The notes beneath the pieces are model-generated. The model searched no databases. It worked only from the letters and a program-made list of their open reading frames with translations, and had not been told where the DNA came from. Shown here piece after piece: positions 36,986 to 52,320 of a stretch of 64,000 nt of DNA. The DNA lies in contig CM075857.1 in NCBI GenBank assembly GCA_037975125.1, positions 71,936,845-72,000,844 of the forward strand. The letters are read 5' to 3'. The position numbers and the translations under genes were made by a program. The stretch comes from Latrodectus hesperus. Taxonomy: Eukaryota; Arthropoda; Arachnida; Araneae; Theridiidae. How positions within the stretch are numbered: position 1 is the stretch's first letter; each line of letters opens with the position of its first letter.

Positions 36986-38344
36986 CACTGTTCGCCACAG
37001 TAAATTCAACACTCTGATGGGAGCACGCAATAACATAAAATTTTCAACATACATTAGCTGAGGTGACGTATGCAAATAATTGCAATTTCACTACATACAC
37101 ACTTCACACGTGCTTGTGGCACCACTTCAAAATGATATTCAAGGCCTGGAGATTTCAACGATTTTAATTTCAGCAATTATGTTTTTCTTGTGTTAAAAAA
37201 AAAAGATCAATTATGCATCGTAGAAAACAGGGATCATTTTAAATTAAGTATCCAAAGTCGAAAGAGGAAGGATAGTGGCTTACTGAGATTATGAATTATC
37301 TTTTAGGGAAATCGATAATCGTGTTGGAAGAAAATAAACAACTGTAATGCGGATATGTGATCATTCTATTCAAGAGGGTACGACAGATCAAGTTTGATCG
37401 TATCCACCTCAGTGCGTATCTTCACGAATTGACAGGCGAATTGTGAGCATGGCAGTGACAATTCTCTCAGCCTCATCATGAACCATAGCACAGCATTTTC
37501 AGTCTGTAACGCATCATCCAGTGTCTGCACGAGTCATTCGAACTGCTTACAGCAGAATGGTCTGTCCGCAAGGCGTCTATTGCTGCGTCTACCCTTGGTG
37601 CAGAACTACCGGCGTCTCTACCACTAATGGTGCGATGAAAAAAGGATGTAGACGGTGGAATGGAATGAAATTGAATGACATTCGACTCTGGAGACAGCGG
37701 GAACAGAGGATTTTGAACAACTGCATTATGCACCACCACACTGGTCCTGCACCAGGTATTATGATGTAGGGTGGTATTGGATATATCTCTCGCATTCCTC
37801 TAGTAAGCATTGAAGGTACTTTAAACAGTCAACGTTGCATTTTCAAGGTTATGGAGCCAGATGTCCTTCCTTAACTTGAGGACTTGCTCACAGCCATATT
37901 TTAACAGGATAATGCGTGACCACAAATGACACAAATTGTCCACGGTTTTTTCATCAATAGCCAAATTAAAATTCTTCCCTAGGCGGCTGGCTCTCCGGAT
38001 CTTTCACCTATAGAAAACAAGTGGTCCCTGGTTGTTCAATGATTGGCCCAGATTACATCCCCAGATGCCACACCAAATCAACTTTGGCAACGTGTGGAAG
38101 CCGCTTGTGGTCTGCTGAACCCAAAAACACATCCAAAGTCTCTTTGAATAAATAATGAGACGTGTGGCAGCGGCAATTTCCAACAATGGCGTCTACTCAG
38201 GCTACTGATTTTGGCAAGAAACACATTTCACAGAAGCGTATACATTTAATTATTTGATACTTGGTCAACATGTTATCAAAACAATAGATTGAGTTGTGAT
38301 ATTTCTTGTCTTTCTTGATGTTGGAATTTGGGTGGCCAACTGTG
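36986..38344 (+). mobile_element. Tc1-like transposon, copy A of a two-copy family
   Basis: The ends are inverted repeats: left cactgttcgccacagtaaat (from 36986) and right ggtggccaactgtg (ending 38344), whose reverse complements align over about 30 bp with small gaps. A TA dinucleotide lies outside each end. The 1.36-kb interior encodes a decayed transposase on the plus strand. A related copy lies at 49243-50480. Confidence 0.83.
37215..38195 (+). pseudogene. Tc1-like transposase pseudogene (copy A), first catalytic region deleted
   Basis: Blocks of a DD34E transposase are readable on the plus strand. They are an N-terminal MHRRKQG near 37214, then HHHTGPAPGIMM near 37730, GGIGYISRIPLVSIEGTLNS near 37770, FQQDNA with the second catalytic D at 37908-37910, and GSPDLSPIENKWSLV with the catalytic E at 38013-38015. 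Next comes ITSPDATPNQLWQRVEAA near 38060. The D and E codons are in frame with 34 residues between them, although stops intervene. The segment that should carry the first DES motif is deleted between about 37663 and 37690. In copy B the matching position shows a mutated motif. It is inactive. Confidence 0.82.
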
Positions 38345-39620
<1,276 letters not shown>

Positions 39621-42600
39621 CAAATAAGATTGTTATATTTTTGAAGAACTGTATTATATTATTTAAATATCACACTTATACATATGTATGATGCTTCATA
39701 AAGTTTTGTTACTATTAGTTACAAATTTCTAAGCAATACATCTTTCAAATAGGATAATTGAATCGATAAATATTGAATCTTTTTTTTTCTCATCTCTATT
39801 CGTAATTAATTGCATTAACGTAGATACTGAAATGCTACAATGAAATAATGTTGAAAAACAGTTTACAAATATTTTATTAATATAAAGAAAACTTAATATT
39901 TGCATCATATTTTAAGTATAGAGCTATTTAACCGTAAAATGAATTCTCCAATATTAACGTCATGTGTCAATAGAATGTTACACATAAAAGGTTCATAAAT
40001 TATTAAAATAAAAAAATCAGTATGCACAGGTAATCAAATATTGTTTACACAACAAAGTTAAATTATAAACAAAATCTGACAAAGTTAGTAATAATGTATC
40101 CTGAAAGTCTTAGAAACTTTTATATTGTGATATGACAGAAAGAATTAAAATTTTGTGTTCTTTCACTTAAAGTTTCCGACCCAATTTGTTCATGTCTTCT
40201 CATTAGTGGCATATTATCGAAAAAAATGTTAAGCACATTTTAATTTTAAATAATCTTCTTAAGGTAATAACTTTTAGAACATTAATATGCTGATTAAAAC
40301 GTTGATTAATTTACATCTTTATAAATTTATAAACTTCTTAAGACTAAGTTTGAAATTTAAACAGTTTTTTTAATCTTGTTCGTAATAACAAATAATTTAG
40401 ATGTTCTTTAAGCAAAAACTAATTATAAAATATCATTTTTATCAAATTATTTATGGAATTTTAATTTAAGTCAGACACGCTTACTAGTTTAAAATTTTCA
40501 AAATATAAATAAATGAGAAATGTTTTTTTAGTGTTATATTTAATTTGAATATTTACTTGAAATTCTACTAAAATCTTTATTTATTAAAATCTGCAAAAAA
40601 ACAGCAATAGATTAAAATTAGTAGCTGATAGCTTTCATTCATAGATCATAATTCCTATAAAATTCCTTCCCATGCGAAAAACTAATCTTAAGATTAAAAC
40701 TGTTAAATTGTGTTTTAAATTGTGAAAATGATATCATAAAATCCCTAAGTAGTTAGAGTGTAAAATTGACTTTTTTGATAAGATTTTAATGTTTATGGAA
40801 AAATAGATTTTTTTTATGAAAGAAACATTTTTTATAATTCTGTTATGAAATTGATTACAGAGGTTTGTAGCATATAATAATGTATAAATTTTTCAAATTA
40901 TTTGTTGTTACATGCATTTTAATAATTATTTTAAACTATTCAATTTAAATATGCATTGCTTCCATTATGCGTGTTGTCAATGCAATGAAATTTGTTTTAT
41001 TTGTAATACATAGCAAACTATTTTGAAATCTTACAATAATCTCTCAATACTAAATCTGTATTTTTACTAAATCTTTATGAACTTAAAATTCTTAAAAAGT
41101 TTAAAGTAATGTTTTAGGTGTAGAAACTTATGTGTGATATTAAAAATAAATTTTTTTCAAAATATTTGTAAGGAAAAATGTTTTATATTTGTATTTAAAA
41201 TAACGAATATATTACAAATCATTTATTTGGTGCATCATCTCAGTTTTGTTTAAAATATATATGAAATTCATCACTATTTACATATAACTGTTTTACTCTT
41301 AGTACCCTATGAAATAAATAAATGATTAATGCACAGTTTAAAATAATGAATTAATCACGACTTATTTACTATAGATATTTAATTTAGTAAACATAAAATT
41401 TTAAATTACTGCCTCCAGTTTTAGATATTTTTTTAAGAATCTCTATTAATAGTCCGGTAATTGGTTCTGATGTACTCTGTACAAAATATTAATTGAAAAT
41501 AAATATGATTATCAAAATTTACACAATAAAAGCGAATTTAAAAATATAAATTTGCAGTATAAGATAAAATATTGATTTTTTTTAAAGATAGGTTGACAAA
41601 GCTTTCTAATTAAATAATCAAGGTAAAGAAACTAGAAATAGAGATTTTTTATTCCATAATTTTACAGATTTCTAATATCAATATTGACTGTCCCACATTT
41701 GTTTACATTTATAGTTCCCAATGATTTAAACAGCGTAAATATATATAAAAATTATGATACACATGAATCTTGAAATATTAAGAAAAAATAAAGAAACAAC
41801 ATTCAGAGATTTATTTATGTTGGAAATCAATGAAATTCAGCAAAATGGACTGCCAAAAATAATTTTACAATTAACTCTAAAAAGAAAACTTTTCAATATT
41901 TAAAAAAGCAATATACCTTTAGTTAATTTAAAACGGGAAAATCACAAGTGTTGAGCCAAATTCTTATATTTAATAGGAATAATTTTGATCAAGATGATAT
42001 CAAATCAATCAACATTTAATATTGTATTGTTTCATGAGTTTGAGAAAATATTTTTTTTAAATTAACTGATTGTAAAATACATTGAGAAATTAAAACAGTT
42101 TAAACAATATGGACATTTACAAGAGGTGGAAAAAATGAGGTAACCTTACAGAACACAACAAAAGAGAACGAAATTTACATGTTAAATTATCAGAAGAGGT
42201 TTCATTAATGAATATTCCATGAAATCATCGGAATAAATGATTTTTAACCAATGGATTTTTGTATAGTCAAATCCATCGAAATAAATGCACAGAAAATTTG
42301 CATAGAAAATATATTATGGTGTTACATACTTCTATGCGCAATTTACCTTTTACTGCAACATTATTAAATTTCACTCTTTGTGCATTTACATTGGAATTTA
42401 CTTTCATCTCTCAAAATGTGTACTCATTATATGGTTCAATACATATCATGCTCTTTTTATAAATTGAGAATTATAAAATGGAATGAAACTAATTCACAAC
42501 TCATTCGCTGAAAAACGCCAGTTATCATTCATCTAGTGCTATCCATGTGTCAATAGATTTTTTTTCCTGGTTTAGATGATCTTTTCAATAGAAGTTCCGC

Positions 42601-45600
42601 AGGTTATTTCATCATCAGCAAGCCTAGAAATAACCAATCCTTCCATTATCTGATAAACTTGCTACATAACTCTTCGTCCATAACTAAGCCCTCACTTTTT
42701 CTGGAATAATCTTTTAAATGTCCTCGTCCGGTTAAGAAAAAATTTAAAAATGTAAAATTTAAGCATGCAATTGTATTTTAATTATTTCCTAACTTATTTT
42801 AACATAATTTTCTGGCTCTTCCTGTGTATATATTTCTATAGTAAATACTCTTATACCTGCGTTTGCTTAGGTTCACTATGAATGTTTTCTTAGAAATTTC
42901 TGACTTTAAAACATGACCAAATTTCTTTGTTCCTCTTTTTATAAATATGAATATAAATAAAGAAGGGTTAAAGCAAAATATAGTACATTTTTAGGTTAAA
43001 GATGATATACTATCAATTTATTTTTCGTATTTAAGTATTATTTTAGGAGTTATTTAAAATTGAGGAAAAAATTCCAAGAGCTAAAGCATAACTTTTATAC
43101 TAATTCTAGTTTTCATTGCGGCTGATGTTTATTGAGTCTGTTATTTTTGTTCATTTTAAAGTACTAAATGGGAACTAAATGCTTCCTAACTGTTACTATT
43201 AATACAAAAACCATAACTAATTTATTTCTATCTACAAATCGGTGATAATTTTAAGTGTTATTTTCATAATTTATTTTCCCTGAGGAATGTGATCTTCATT
43301 CTTCTTGTATTTAAATCTTGTATCTTCTTGTATCTTCTTGTATTTAAAGTTTTATAACTTTTATAATGATGAAATTACATATCATTCACTTATAAATATT
43401 AAATGTTGTTTTATAATTTTTGAAAAATTTTATATATATTCAATCACTATAAAATTAAAGGTAATAAATAATGTGGGTGATTATTATATTTCAATAATAC
43501 GTCCATGAGTATCAAAAACGCAAATATCTGTGACCTTAGTAATTTTGTTTACATAAATATATTTACAGACAATTAATAAAAAAATGCTCTATTAGATTCA
43601 GTAGAATCAACAATTGTAAATGTGTTGAGGATAAATGAATAGGTACGTAAATAGATTTCGTATATTTTTGGAAAATGTTTGATAAATAGATGCAAATTTT
43701 CTGCCATTTTATGTGAACTCTAACAGCGTGAAACGGCAAATTTTAAAAAGAAAATAATAATAATATATCATTAGCCTATAATTTGCGAACCAATTAGTCA
43801 AGGATTATCTGGACAATACGATTAAAATTTGTATTCATATTTTAATGAAATACATTTTAAGATTTTACACTACTTTCAGGAAAATCGCAAACATTTGTCA
43901 CCTAAATGTATTATAAAATTGTAGAAATTTATATACTTTACATTTTCTAGAACAGTTAAAATAATTAATCTAGATATATATAATTTTATATTTCTGCATT
44001 ACAACAAAATGTTTACTAAATTATTCTTAAAATCGCAAGAATCAAATTGCATTCAATACAAATGTGACGAAATTTTATATATTTAATTGTAATGCAATTG
44101 CACACAATACCGAATATTTTTTTCAAATCTTAGAATTACATTGAGTCATCATAAAGGTAAACAAACTAATTAAGCATAATAATTCAAAAGAAATGTCCAT
44201 TAATATTATTATCTATTGCTATATAAATATGTGCGCTTAAAATATGAATGAATATGCTGAATGGATATACTGAAATGAAATAGTAGCTTTCATTTAAAAG
44301 CCAAACATGTGCTATTTTATATCGTAAAAGAATGAAGAAATTTGATGCTTGACAGCTATCCAATAGCATTTAAAATCTTAATTTTTAGAAATGTATCAAC
44401 TTATCTAAAATAATTATCTGGAATTTTAAGAAATATAACCTCTTTTTGAAAATTAAGGATTGAGAAAATGAAGTTGATGTGCAAACAAACCAACCATTGC
44501 TTCTAATGTTTTTTTAATTTAGAGAAAAACATAGCAACTAGAAAAAATATTGATAGATATTATTTTTATAGTCAACTATCATTTATTAATTATTGCTCAA
44601 AAAGATATGCAATTATGAATTGAGATTATACTAAAAATTGAAATGAAAAAAGATGATCTTATCAACTAAAAATAAATGAAATGCGGTGATTAATCCCCAA
44701 GAATCAGTTATTCTACTAAGATATTGAATATTGAAATGGGGACTCCTTTTCAGAGCGTTACAATGCGTTTCCTATCAGAAAGGTATTGAAAAAAGAGTAA
44801 ACACACATATGCTACAGTAGTTGAAAAAAACTCTTTCTTAAATATTGAAAAATCTTAGTAAATATCTTTGTTTTGAAAAACAAATAAGCTATGGAAACGT
44901 AGAAAGAATGGAAGATTTGATGTGGATACTTTTTTCTATGTCTAAAGTTTTTCAATCCATGACGAAAAATTTAAAATAACCAATGGAAAATGTTCCCCGT
45001 TTCTAGATTGAAACAAATTCCGAAACACAGTAATATTTCGTTTGATTAACTATATCCGACCGAGAAATTTTACTATGAAATAAAATGTTATTAAACGTGA
45101 AAAATAAAAAATAAAGTATGGTTGAGTTCAAATAAGAGTTAATTACAGTTTAAATTATTTAAAAATGCTTCACATTGAAAATTTTGATATAAACCTTCCT
45201 TTTAATTGAAGTTAAAGAGATTTCATTTCATTTCATGCAACAACTCTTCATTTAACCAAAAACAAAAAAAAATCAGTGGAAAAAATGAATAAGGATTTCT
45301 CTCATACAGATATTTTAATGTTTGAATTCAATTAAGAACCTAAAAATTTTTAACCAAAAGCCTTTATTATGATTCCGTTTATTTTTTCATAATCAAACTA
45401 GAATTTTTAAATAATGCTTAAAATTTGAAAGTTTAATATAATATTAAAAATCTGAATAGGATATAGAATTTTGCACCTGCCTAAATATTAATCAAGAAAC
45501 TATTCTTTCAGCATATTTTAACAAAACAAAAGTTATTTTTAATGGAATAGAGACCAATTATAAATTTTAAAACTTTCTAACATGTAAACAATGAATTGAT

Positions 45601-47690
45601 AAAAAAACCTAAATAAACAATTCAAAAATTTTTATTATAAGCTTAATTATCAATAAATAAATTAAAAATAAAAATAAAATTGAATTAATTGTGAATAATC
45701 TGTAAAATTTATTATTATTAATATAACTAATTTAAAACATACGGAGGCTGTTTTTTATTTCTCTATTTCTAACTATTTGATTAGTTTAGTCTGTGTTGTT
45801 TGTGTGAAATTATTTATTTTTATTAATAAAATGAATGCAATTTTAAACTTTTTGCTAATATTTTCCCGTTTATTTCCTGATTAAACATTATAAGTAACTG
45901 AGTTATTATTATAATTTAACAATATGTTATAAACTTGAATGTAATATTATTAAGTTAGTTAATAATAAACTACATAATAATAAATTTTTGAAATGAATTA
46001 ATAATAAGTTCAATAATAAATTTTTCCAAAACTTAATGTTAAATTAAAATGCCTTAATTTTATTAAATACAAGGAAATTCATATGATAACAAATGATAAA
46101 AAATTAATTATGTAAATCAATAGCAGAATCCCTAGAAAAGTTTTTCCCGAAGCATAAAATATTAAAAAAAAATATTTTGAGGAAAGCACGCTGTCTGAAT
46201 TCTTCAAAACGTTAAAGATCAGAAGTCACTAAAATAATATTTTTTATAATGATTTCCATAGGAAGCACTTAACTCATTTTAAGTCACTAGGGCCTATATT
46301 TAAGTAATAAATTACAAACTAGTCTGATAACTATAAAAATTATGCTCACATAAAAGCTCTTGTCATCAATTATTTATATTTCCATTTTGTATAGAAACAA
46401 TTGAGTAACAAAAGCATATAAACTAATTACATAATCAATATGAATGATAAATCGTGTTTAACATTGATGTTTAAAGTGTTTAAAGGAAAGCATTCATAAT
46501 GCCAGATCATTCGTGTGTGTCTACCATTTCTTATAAATATTATAACATATTATTTTAAATGCTATATGTTCAGATCATTGATTACTTATTTCAGAAAATT
46601 TCCAAAAAAAATTGAAAAGAAAATTAAAGATTTTCTCATTAAATAATATGTTCGAAAAACTATTTATTTCAATAAGCACTTCAAGTTTTTCAAATTTAAA
46701 TTATATATTTCTAATTTAAAAATTATATATATTTAAAAAAATCAGCAATGCAAATGAGCTAAAAAAATAACAACATAAATAAAATATTTTAAAATAATCA
46801 TAGGTTAATTTAATTGGTTCAATTAAGAATGTACAATTGATTTTTGCTTGTAAATGTATGAATTAGTTTGCTAAATAAATTTTCAGCTCTTTAAAAATTA
46901 CGGTTTTTTATGGTACAATATAACTATAAAATATTTTTAAAAAAGCATTATTTTCAAAAAGAAATATTTTACATAAATTTACAAATTATTGTATCAATGA
47001 ATAAAGCCTAATTGGTTTCAATAAAATAATACATTTTTATCTGATCTCACAAGAGCTATATATAAACTAACTGGTAAAGTATTTATGATTAAATCTACAA
47101 ATGATTATAATATGAGAATTGCATTATCATGAAAGCATAACGTTGTGAAGAATTAGTATTTTGAATCATAAATTTAGTAAAAGTGCCATATTAAAGACAA
47201 ATTAATTTATTGAAGAGAAAACTTTGAAATTCTTATCATTTCAACATAGTCAAATTTCATTTAAAAAACTATAACTTTTCTCATAATATCTTCAATAGAG
47301 ATAATTGTATACAAATAATCTTTGATATTAACATACATGGATTTTATAATGTATAATTGTGTTAATCATATTTTTTAAAGAAAATTTAGTAAATTATATT
47401 TGAAAAATAGATTTTAGGAAATATTTGAATTAAAAAAAATATAAAATTGGTATACATATTTTTTTCGATACTACATCTCATTCCTCATACTAGTTTTCAT
47501 AATTTAATGTAAAACTACTGCATAGCTCTTTTCATTTAATATTTTGAATTAGTGTATTTTTTCTAAATGATTCTATGCATTGTGTAAAAACTTTAATAAA
47601 TAGAATAATAAGTTTGAAATAGACTCATATTTATTATTTAGCAGCTTTTTTATTTTTAAGTGAAACTATAATTTTTTAAGACCAAATATC
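39621..47690. other. Long AT-rich spacer without recognisable genes
   Basis: About 8 kb of AT-rich DNA. Short open frames (for example 42259-42462, 43305-43508 and 44184-44369) have no motif and are probably chance. A less AT-rich patch at 42500-42730 could not be assigned. A small tandem repeat of tcttgtat occurs at 43300-43345. Confidence 0.45.
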
Positions 47691-47719
47691 TATGAACCTA
47701 AATGTATTATATGCAGTTT

Positions 47720-48390
47720 TTAATGCAGTAACATCGTTCATTTTCACATTCCTTATTGTGCATTTGATCATTCTGTATTTTAACAAATATAGAAGTATTA
47801 TGGAAATATCATTAATACTTCTATATATCTCCAAAATATTATGCTATAACTGCAAAATAATTGGCTGTCTTTTTGTTTTACAATGAATAATCCGTTAATA
47901 ACTGCAAATAACACTGTGATGACTGTACCATGTGCGTAGGCAATCATTTGGATTGCAAATGAAAATGAATTTTTACCAATTGTTTTATATATTTCTATAT
48001 TTGAAGTATTTGGTTTATAAACTATGTCTGCTGAGGACATGCTCCATAAAACAGAAAATATGAAGAAAATTAAAAGTATTATTTTAAATTAAACATTAAA
48101 CGTTTATTAAAGTGAAAATTGTAAAATTTTAAATATCAAAAAATAAGAATTTTTAATTGCATTCAAAATTAAAAAGAGCTGAAACGTACTAAATTTTGGC
48201 CTCAAATATGACCTCATACCTCAGATATTTCTAATTGAAAATAAAGTATAATAACTGACATTTGTAATGTTAATTAAATAAGGATGTTCTGGTATTAACA
48301 TGAAATGTCCCGTGAACTGTAACGCATACAGAAGTAGAATATTCAGTATTCGGAAATGGTTTACATAGGTATGGTGAAGATTGTAAACTT
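47720..48390 (-). pseudogene. Possible multi-pass membrane protein (gustatory-receptor-like) relic
   Basis: The minus strand reads through a region of unusual hydrophobic-helix patterning. Near 48080-48020 is ILLIFFIFSVLWSMSSADIV. Near 47960-47890 is FAIQMIAYAHGTVITVLFAV followed by INGLFIVKQKDSQ. After a frame change near 47830 comes ILLYLLKYRMIKCTIRNVKM, then ALKTAYNTFRFIDIWS. Two well-formed transmembrane segments joined by polar loops, then a basic stretch and a Y..F..I pattern, resemble the middle of arthropod gustatory receptors. Upstream, near 48340-48270, is a further hydrophobic stretch (FRILNILLLYALQFTGHFML) followed by a stop. No diagnostic C-terminal TYhhhhhQF motif was found. The resemblance is by eye only; AT-rich DNA easily encodes hydrophobic residues, so chance is a serious alternative. 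Confidence 0.28.
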
Positions 48391-49242
48391 AAGTGAAATT
48401 CCCTTTTCCAAAGTTTGGTGTTTAATTGAGAAAATACAAGAAATATGAGTGCACAGTTATATACAATTCAATAAATAAAATACTAGTATAAAAATAAGTC
48501 AAATATGCAATATATTTTATTCTGAAGTTTTTAAATATGTTGCCAGCATCATGAGACATTCTGTAGTATAATATTGATAAATACTTTGAAAATATTTTTT
48601 CAAAGTAAAGAAATACTTAATCAAGGTAAAAACTTACAAATATTTATTTCTAATATTGACTAAAATTAAATTTTGCCAAAAATATTTCAAAATATCAACA
48701 AAAATGTAGTCTAAAAAATATGTTTTATAGCATACTTTCATATATCCTATTATTCATATGTAGTCCTTAGATTGAGACATACTGACATCAACGAATACAC
48801 TTCTGAATTATTATGCGTTACAGCAATTGCTTTTACATTTTTCAACATTTTTACACTGCAAGATACTAATTCTTAAACTAACGATGTATGATGTTTCTTT
48901 CAAAGTTAATAAAAATGCTGAAATATTGCAAAAAAATATAACAAATGTTTAGGAAAATATGGATTTGAAGGCTTTAAAATATTTACACTATCTTGATTCA
49001 CATACAATGAAAATATTTTTTTTAAACATAAAATGGTTAATTCCCTACATTTTTTATTTATGAATTTATGAAAATTAGGAATTTATGAATTAAGAATCTC
49101 ATAAGGACATTTTAATTTATATCTTTAAATACCATCAAATTGCTCCAATGATTTATTTACACATTTATTTTATTCCTCATCATCTAAATTAAATTTTAAT
49201 CAAACATTTGACCTATATTTATTTGCTCTATTATATGTAGTA
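48391..49242. other. AT-rich spacer
   Basis: Nothing recognised. Confidence 0.45.
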
Positions 49243-50480
49243 CACCTAATGCAACACCCTGAAAGAAGCATGTAACTAACATGAAATTTACAATATGCAT
49301 TAGTGGAGGTGAGATATACAAAGGATTTCAGCGCAGATACACATCAAGCGAGCTTGTGGCTCCACTTCAAAGCGTTATTTAAGGCTTGGATATTTAGACG
49401 ATATCAAGTAATTGTGTTTTCGGCAATTATGTTTTTCTTGTGTTTTTTCCAAACAAAACAATCAACTATGCTCTGAAGAAAACATCGATAATTTTTGATC
49501 AACTATCAGAGTTCGACAGAAAGAAGATAGTGGCTTACCAAGATAGTGGATTATATTTGAAGGAAATTGTGGATTATCTTTAAGAGATAGTCGTGTTAGA
49601 CGAAACGAATTAACTGTAATGCGTGTGCGATTCAACCATGTGTACAGTAGAGTGTTCTGTCCCAAAGACATCCATTGCTTTGTCTACCTTAGATGCAGAA
49701 CCATAGTCGTCTCCACCGCCCATGGTGCCATGAAAGAAAGATGTGGACGGAGGAATGGAATGAAATTGTCTTAACTTACGATTCACGCTTCTGTCTGCAA
49801 CACCACGATGGTCGCATTCGAATATGAAGACACCGTGAAGAGAGGATGGTGAACACTTTGTGTTATGCATTACCACATTGGTCCTGCACCGGGTATTATG
49901 GTGTAGGGTGGTATTGGATATCACTCTCTCGCTAGTCTAGTGCGCATTATTAGTAATTTAAGCAGCCAGTGCTACATGTCCGAGGTGTTGGAGACAGTTG
50001 TCCTTCCTTAACTTCAGGGCTTGCCCACAGGCATATTTCAACAGGATAATTGCGAACACACATGACACGTATTGTCCAAGGGTTCCTCGTCAATTCTCAG
50101 ATTGAATTGCTTCCCTGGCCAGCTCGCTCTCCAGGTTTTCGCCAATAGAAAACATGTGGTCCCTGGTTGCTCAATGATTGACCCAGATTACATCCTCTGA
50201 TGCCACACCAGATAAACTTTTTATCAACGTGTGGAAGCTGCATGGTCTGCTATACGCCAAGAACACATCCAAAGTCTTTTTGAATGAATGCCGAGGCGTG
50301 TATTAGCAGTGATCTCCAACAATTACGGCTACTTTGGCTATTGATTTTGGCAGAAACGACACTTCACTGAAGTCTATAAATTTAATGATTTGATACTTAG
50401 TCAACATATAATCTATAAAATCAATTTTGTTGTGAAATATCTTGTCTTTCTTAGTGTTGCAACTTGGGATGCCAGCAGTG
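49243..50480 (+). mobile_element. Tc1-like transposon, copy B of a two-copy family
   Basis: This is a diverged sibling of the 36986-38344 element in the same orientation. They share, for example, aattatgtttttcttgtgtt near the 5' side and tgatacttrgtcaacat near the 3' side. The right end (gccagcagtg, ending 50480) is well kept. The left end (tacacctaatgcaacaccct) appears to have lost part of the inverted repeat. It is about 1.24 kb long with TA at both borders. Confidence 0.8.
49465..50330 (+). pseudogene. Tc1-like transposase pseudogene (copy B), first catalytic D replaced
   Basis: The plus strand keeps WNEIVLTYDSRFCLQHHDGR near 49755-49815. The position expected to be the first catalytic aspartate (family motif TDESRF) is a TAC tyrosine at 49777-49779. 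Then follow GGIGY-type sequence near 49910, the second catalytic D at 50045-50047 (QQD) and SP.FSPIENMWSLV-like sequence with the E codon at 50148-50150. The two are 103 nt apart, so a frameshift lies between. The C-terminal block near 50190-50290 matches copy A. Stops are frequent. It is inactive, and its damage is independent of copy A's. Confidence 0.8.
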
Positions 50481-51106
50481 TATTACAAAGGAATGAGTGC
50501 TACTTTAGTTTATCTTAATTTAATCTTAAGTAATACATTATTAAGGCAAAATTTCATTTCAATAAATAATTTTTTGAGAAATATTCTTCAGATAAAACAC
50601 CATTGTAAGCACAATAGTGCAATGAATCGTAATATATGTGACTGCATAGATGTTTTATGCTAAACAAATCTAAGCAGTTATATTTATCAAGCTTCTTAGA
50701 AAATACTTGTTTACATATAAAAATAACGCCGATACCCCTTGACAAATGCTTATATTTCAAATTAGCTTTTCATAATTATCGGTTATTATAATTAAAAATG
50801 AAAATGGAAACTAATACGGTATAAATTTGTGAATTAAAACAAACATTTTAAAATTGATTACAATAATAAAAATGCATAATAATTCCAATGTATCTTATTT
50901 TAGTTCATATTCAAACAATTTACTATCATATTCTCCCTGATGAATGGATATATGTCAAAACATTTTCTAAATTATAAGTAAAATAACTAAGTAAAATATT
51001 ACGTTTACCATTTCTCAAAAGATTCTTATAACCTCAGTTATATGTCAACTACACTAATTCTTGATTTTATATCATACATATGAAAACTTAAAATTAGTAA
51101 TATATA
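50481..51106. other. AT-rich spacer
   Basis: Short open frames at 50442-50760 show no motif and partly overlap the transposon end. Confidence 0.45.
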
Positions 51107-51852
51107 GGACGTTCAGAAAGTAGTTACACTTGTCCCCCTAGAGATGGCATCATGGCGAAAGGAGGTCGAGGCATTCTTAGACGATAATTGAGTTAAGCGG
51201 CTTCCAACTAGCAATTTCATTTGATTGTTTGTACCGTTCCAGCGTAGTACGAAAAATTTTAAATCTCTCTCTAGAAACATTTAATTCAATGGAACAGTAT
51301 GTATTTTGTGGAAAATGTATAAAGAGTACCGAGATTCGTCATTAAATATCGGCAGTGTATGGGACGAGTGCAATATCACCTCCATTCATTGTGAAACTCA
51401 ACAGTTCGCAGGCAGTCGCCTATACATTAAAAATTCGGAAAGGCAAAGAATGCCAACTATGATGAACACAATTGATATGGTGGAGAGGGAAGGAGCCATT
51501 ATTCTCACCTATCTCTGAGTGAATGTCGTACATACTGAGTCGCAGTTAAAAATATACGTTGGCTGTCCCTTTCCATCATCCGTTACCAAATGCTTTATTG
51601 TAAATTATGTTCAAAATGGGTTTTTTTTATTTGAGTTCCAAACACAGAAGAGCAAGGCTTATACATTCCCTGGAAAACAATGATTTCTCAAGTGGCATCA
51701 TTATGTGTGATGAGACATAGGTACATCGCTTTACTCAAGAAATGAAGCAAGTGTCGATGGAATGGAGACGCACATCATTACCCGTGAGAACAAAATCCAA
51801 AGCTTCCCCATTAGGAGGTAACGTTGTACCAGCAGAATTCCCTGTAGCTAGC

Positions 51853-51960
51853 TCTGAGTTAAACTCTACCAGTTATGTAGAAGCAGTCAGGTGGACTCTT
51901 CGTGACATTGAAGCAGGGATCAAGCAGAAGACTCCCCAAACTTGGCTTGCCACCCCAGAA
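51853..51960 (-). repeat. Fragment of the 56.7-kb SINE body
   Basis: The plus-strand sequence here aligns closely with about 56797-56905. It shares taccagttatgtagaagcag versus taccagttagatagtagcag, and gcagggatcaagcagaaga versus gcaagatcaagcagaaga. It therefore belongs to the same SINE family in the same (minus) orientation. Its head and tail are absent. Confidence 0.75.
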
Positions 51961-52038
51961 GTATAATTTTTACTTTTAGGACCACGCCAAGTTTTAAAAT
52001 ACCTTTTGAATGGGTTTGAATGGGATGTCTGGAAACAT

Positions 52039-52320
52039 GAAGCCCGGTGGCTTAGTGACAGCGTTTCACGCTCCCATGACACAGGTCCGAGGTTCTATCC
52101 TCTGGCTGGGCAAGGTTGACTCAACCTTTCATTACTTCAGTGGGTAGATTAACTGAGTACCAAGCATGCTTGGGAACTAAACACTGGGAGTCTTACGTTA
52201 GGCTGACCACATAACAGGGAAATATGCTTTGCACCCCAGGGCCCTCAGTCATGAAAACAGTTATGGGTACTGTAGGCCTTGGCCCACATGGGCTGTCGTG
52301 CCATGGAGCTTAGTTTACTA
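52039..52320 (+). mobile_element. tRNA-derived SINE inserted in mariner, with 12-bp target duplication
   Basis: The flanks are gtctggaaacat (52027-52038) and gtctggaagcat (52321-52332), an 11-of-12 target duplication. The head begins gaagcccggtggcttagtga (A-box-like) and has gaggttctatcctctggc (B-box-like, about 52087-52104). The tRNA-unrelated body follows and ends near gagcttagtttacta. The insertion lies within the mariner transposase, just upstream of the third catalytic motif, so it is younger than the mariner. Confidence 0.85.

Noticed and set aside
42500..42730. Less AT-rich patch suspected to be an exon or transposon scrap
   Set aside because: All frames contain stops and no motif was seen.
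47692..47886. Plus-strand hydrophobic open frame
   Set aside because: It is antisense to the more plausible minus-strand membrane-like frame and shows no motif.
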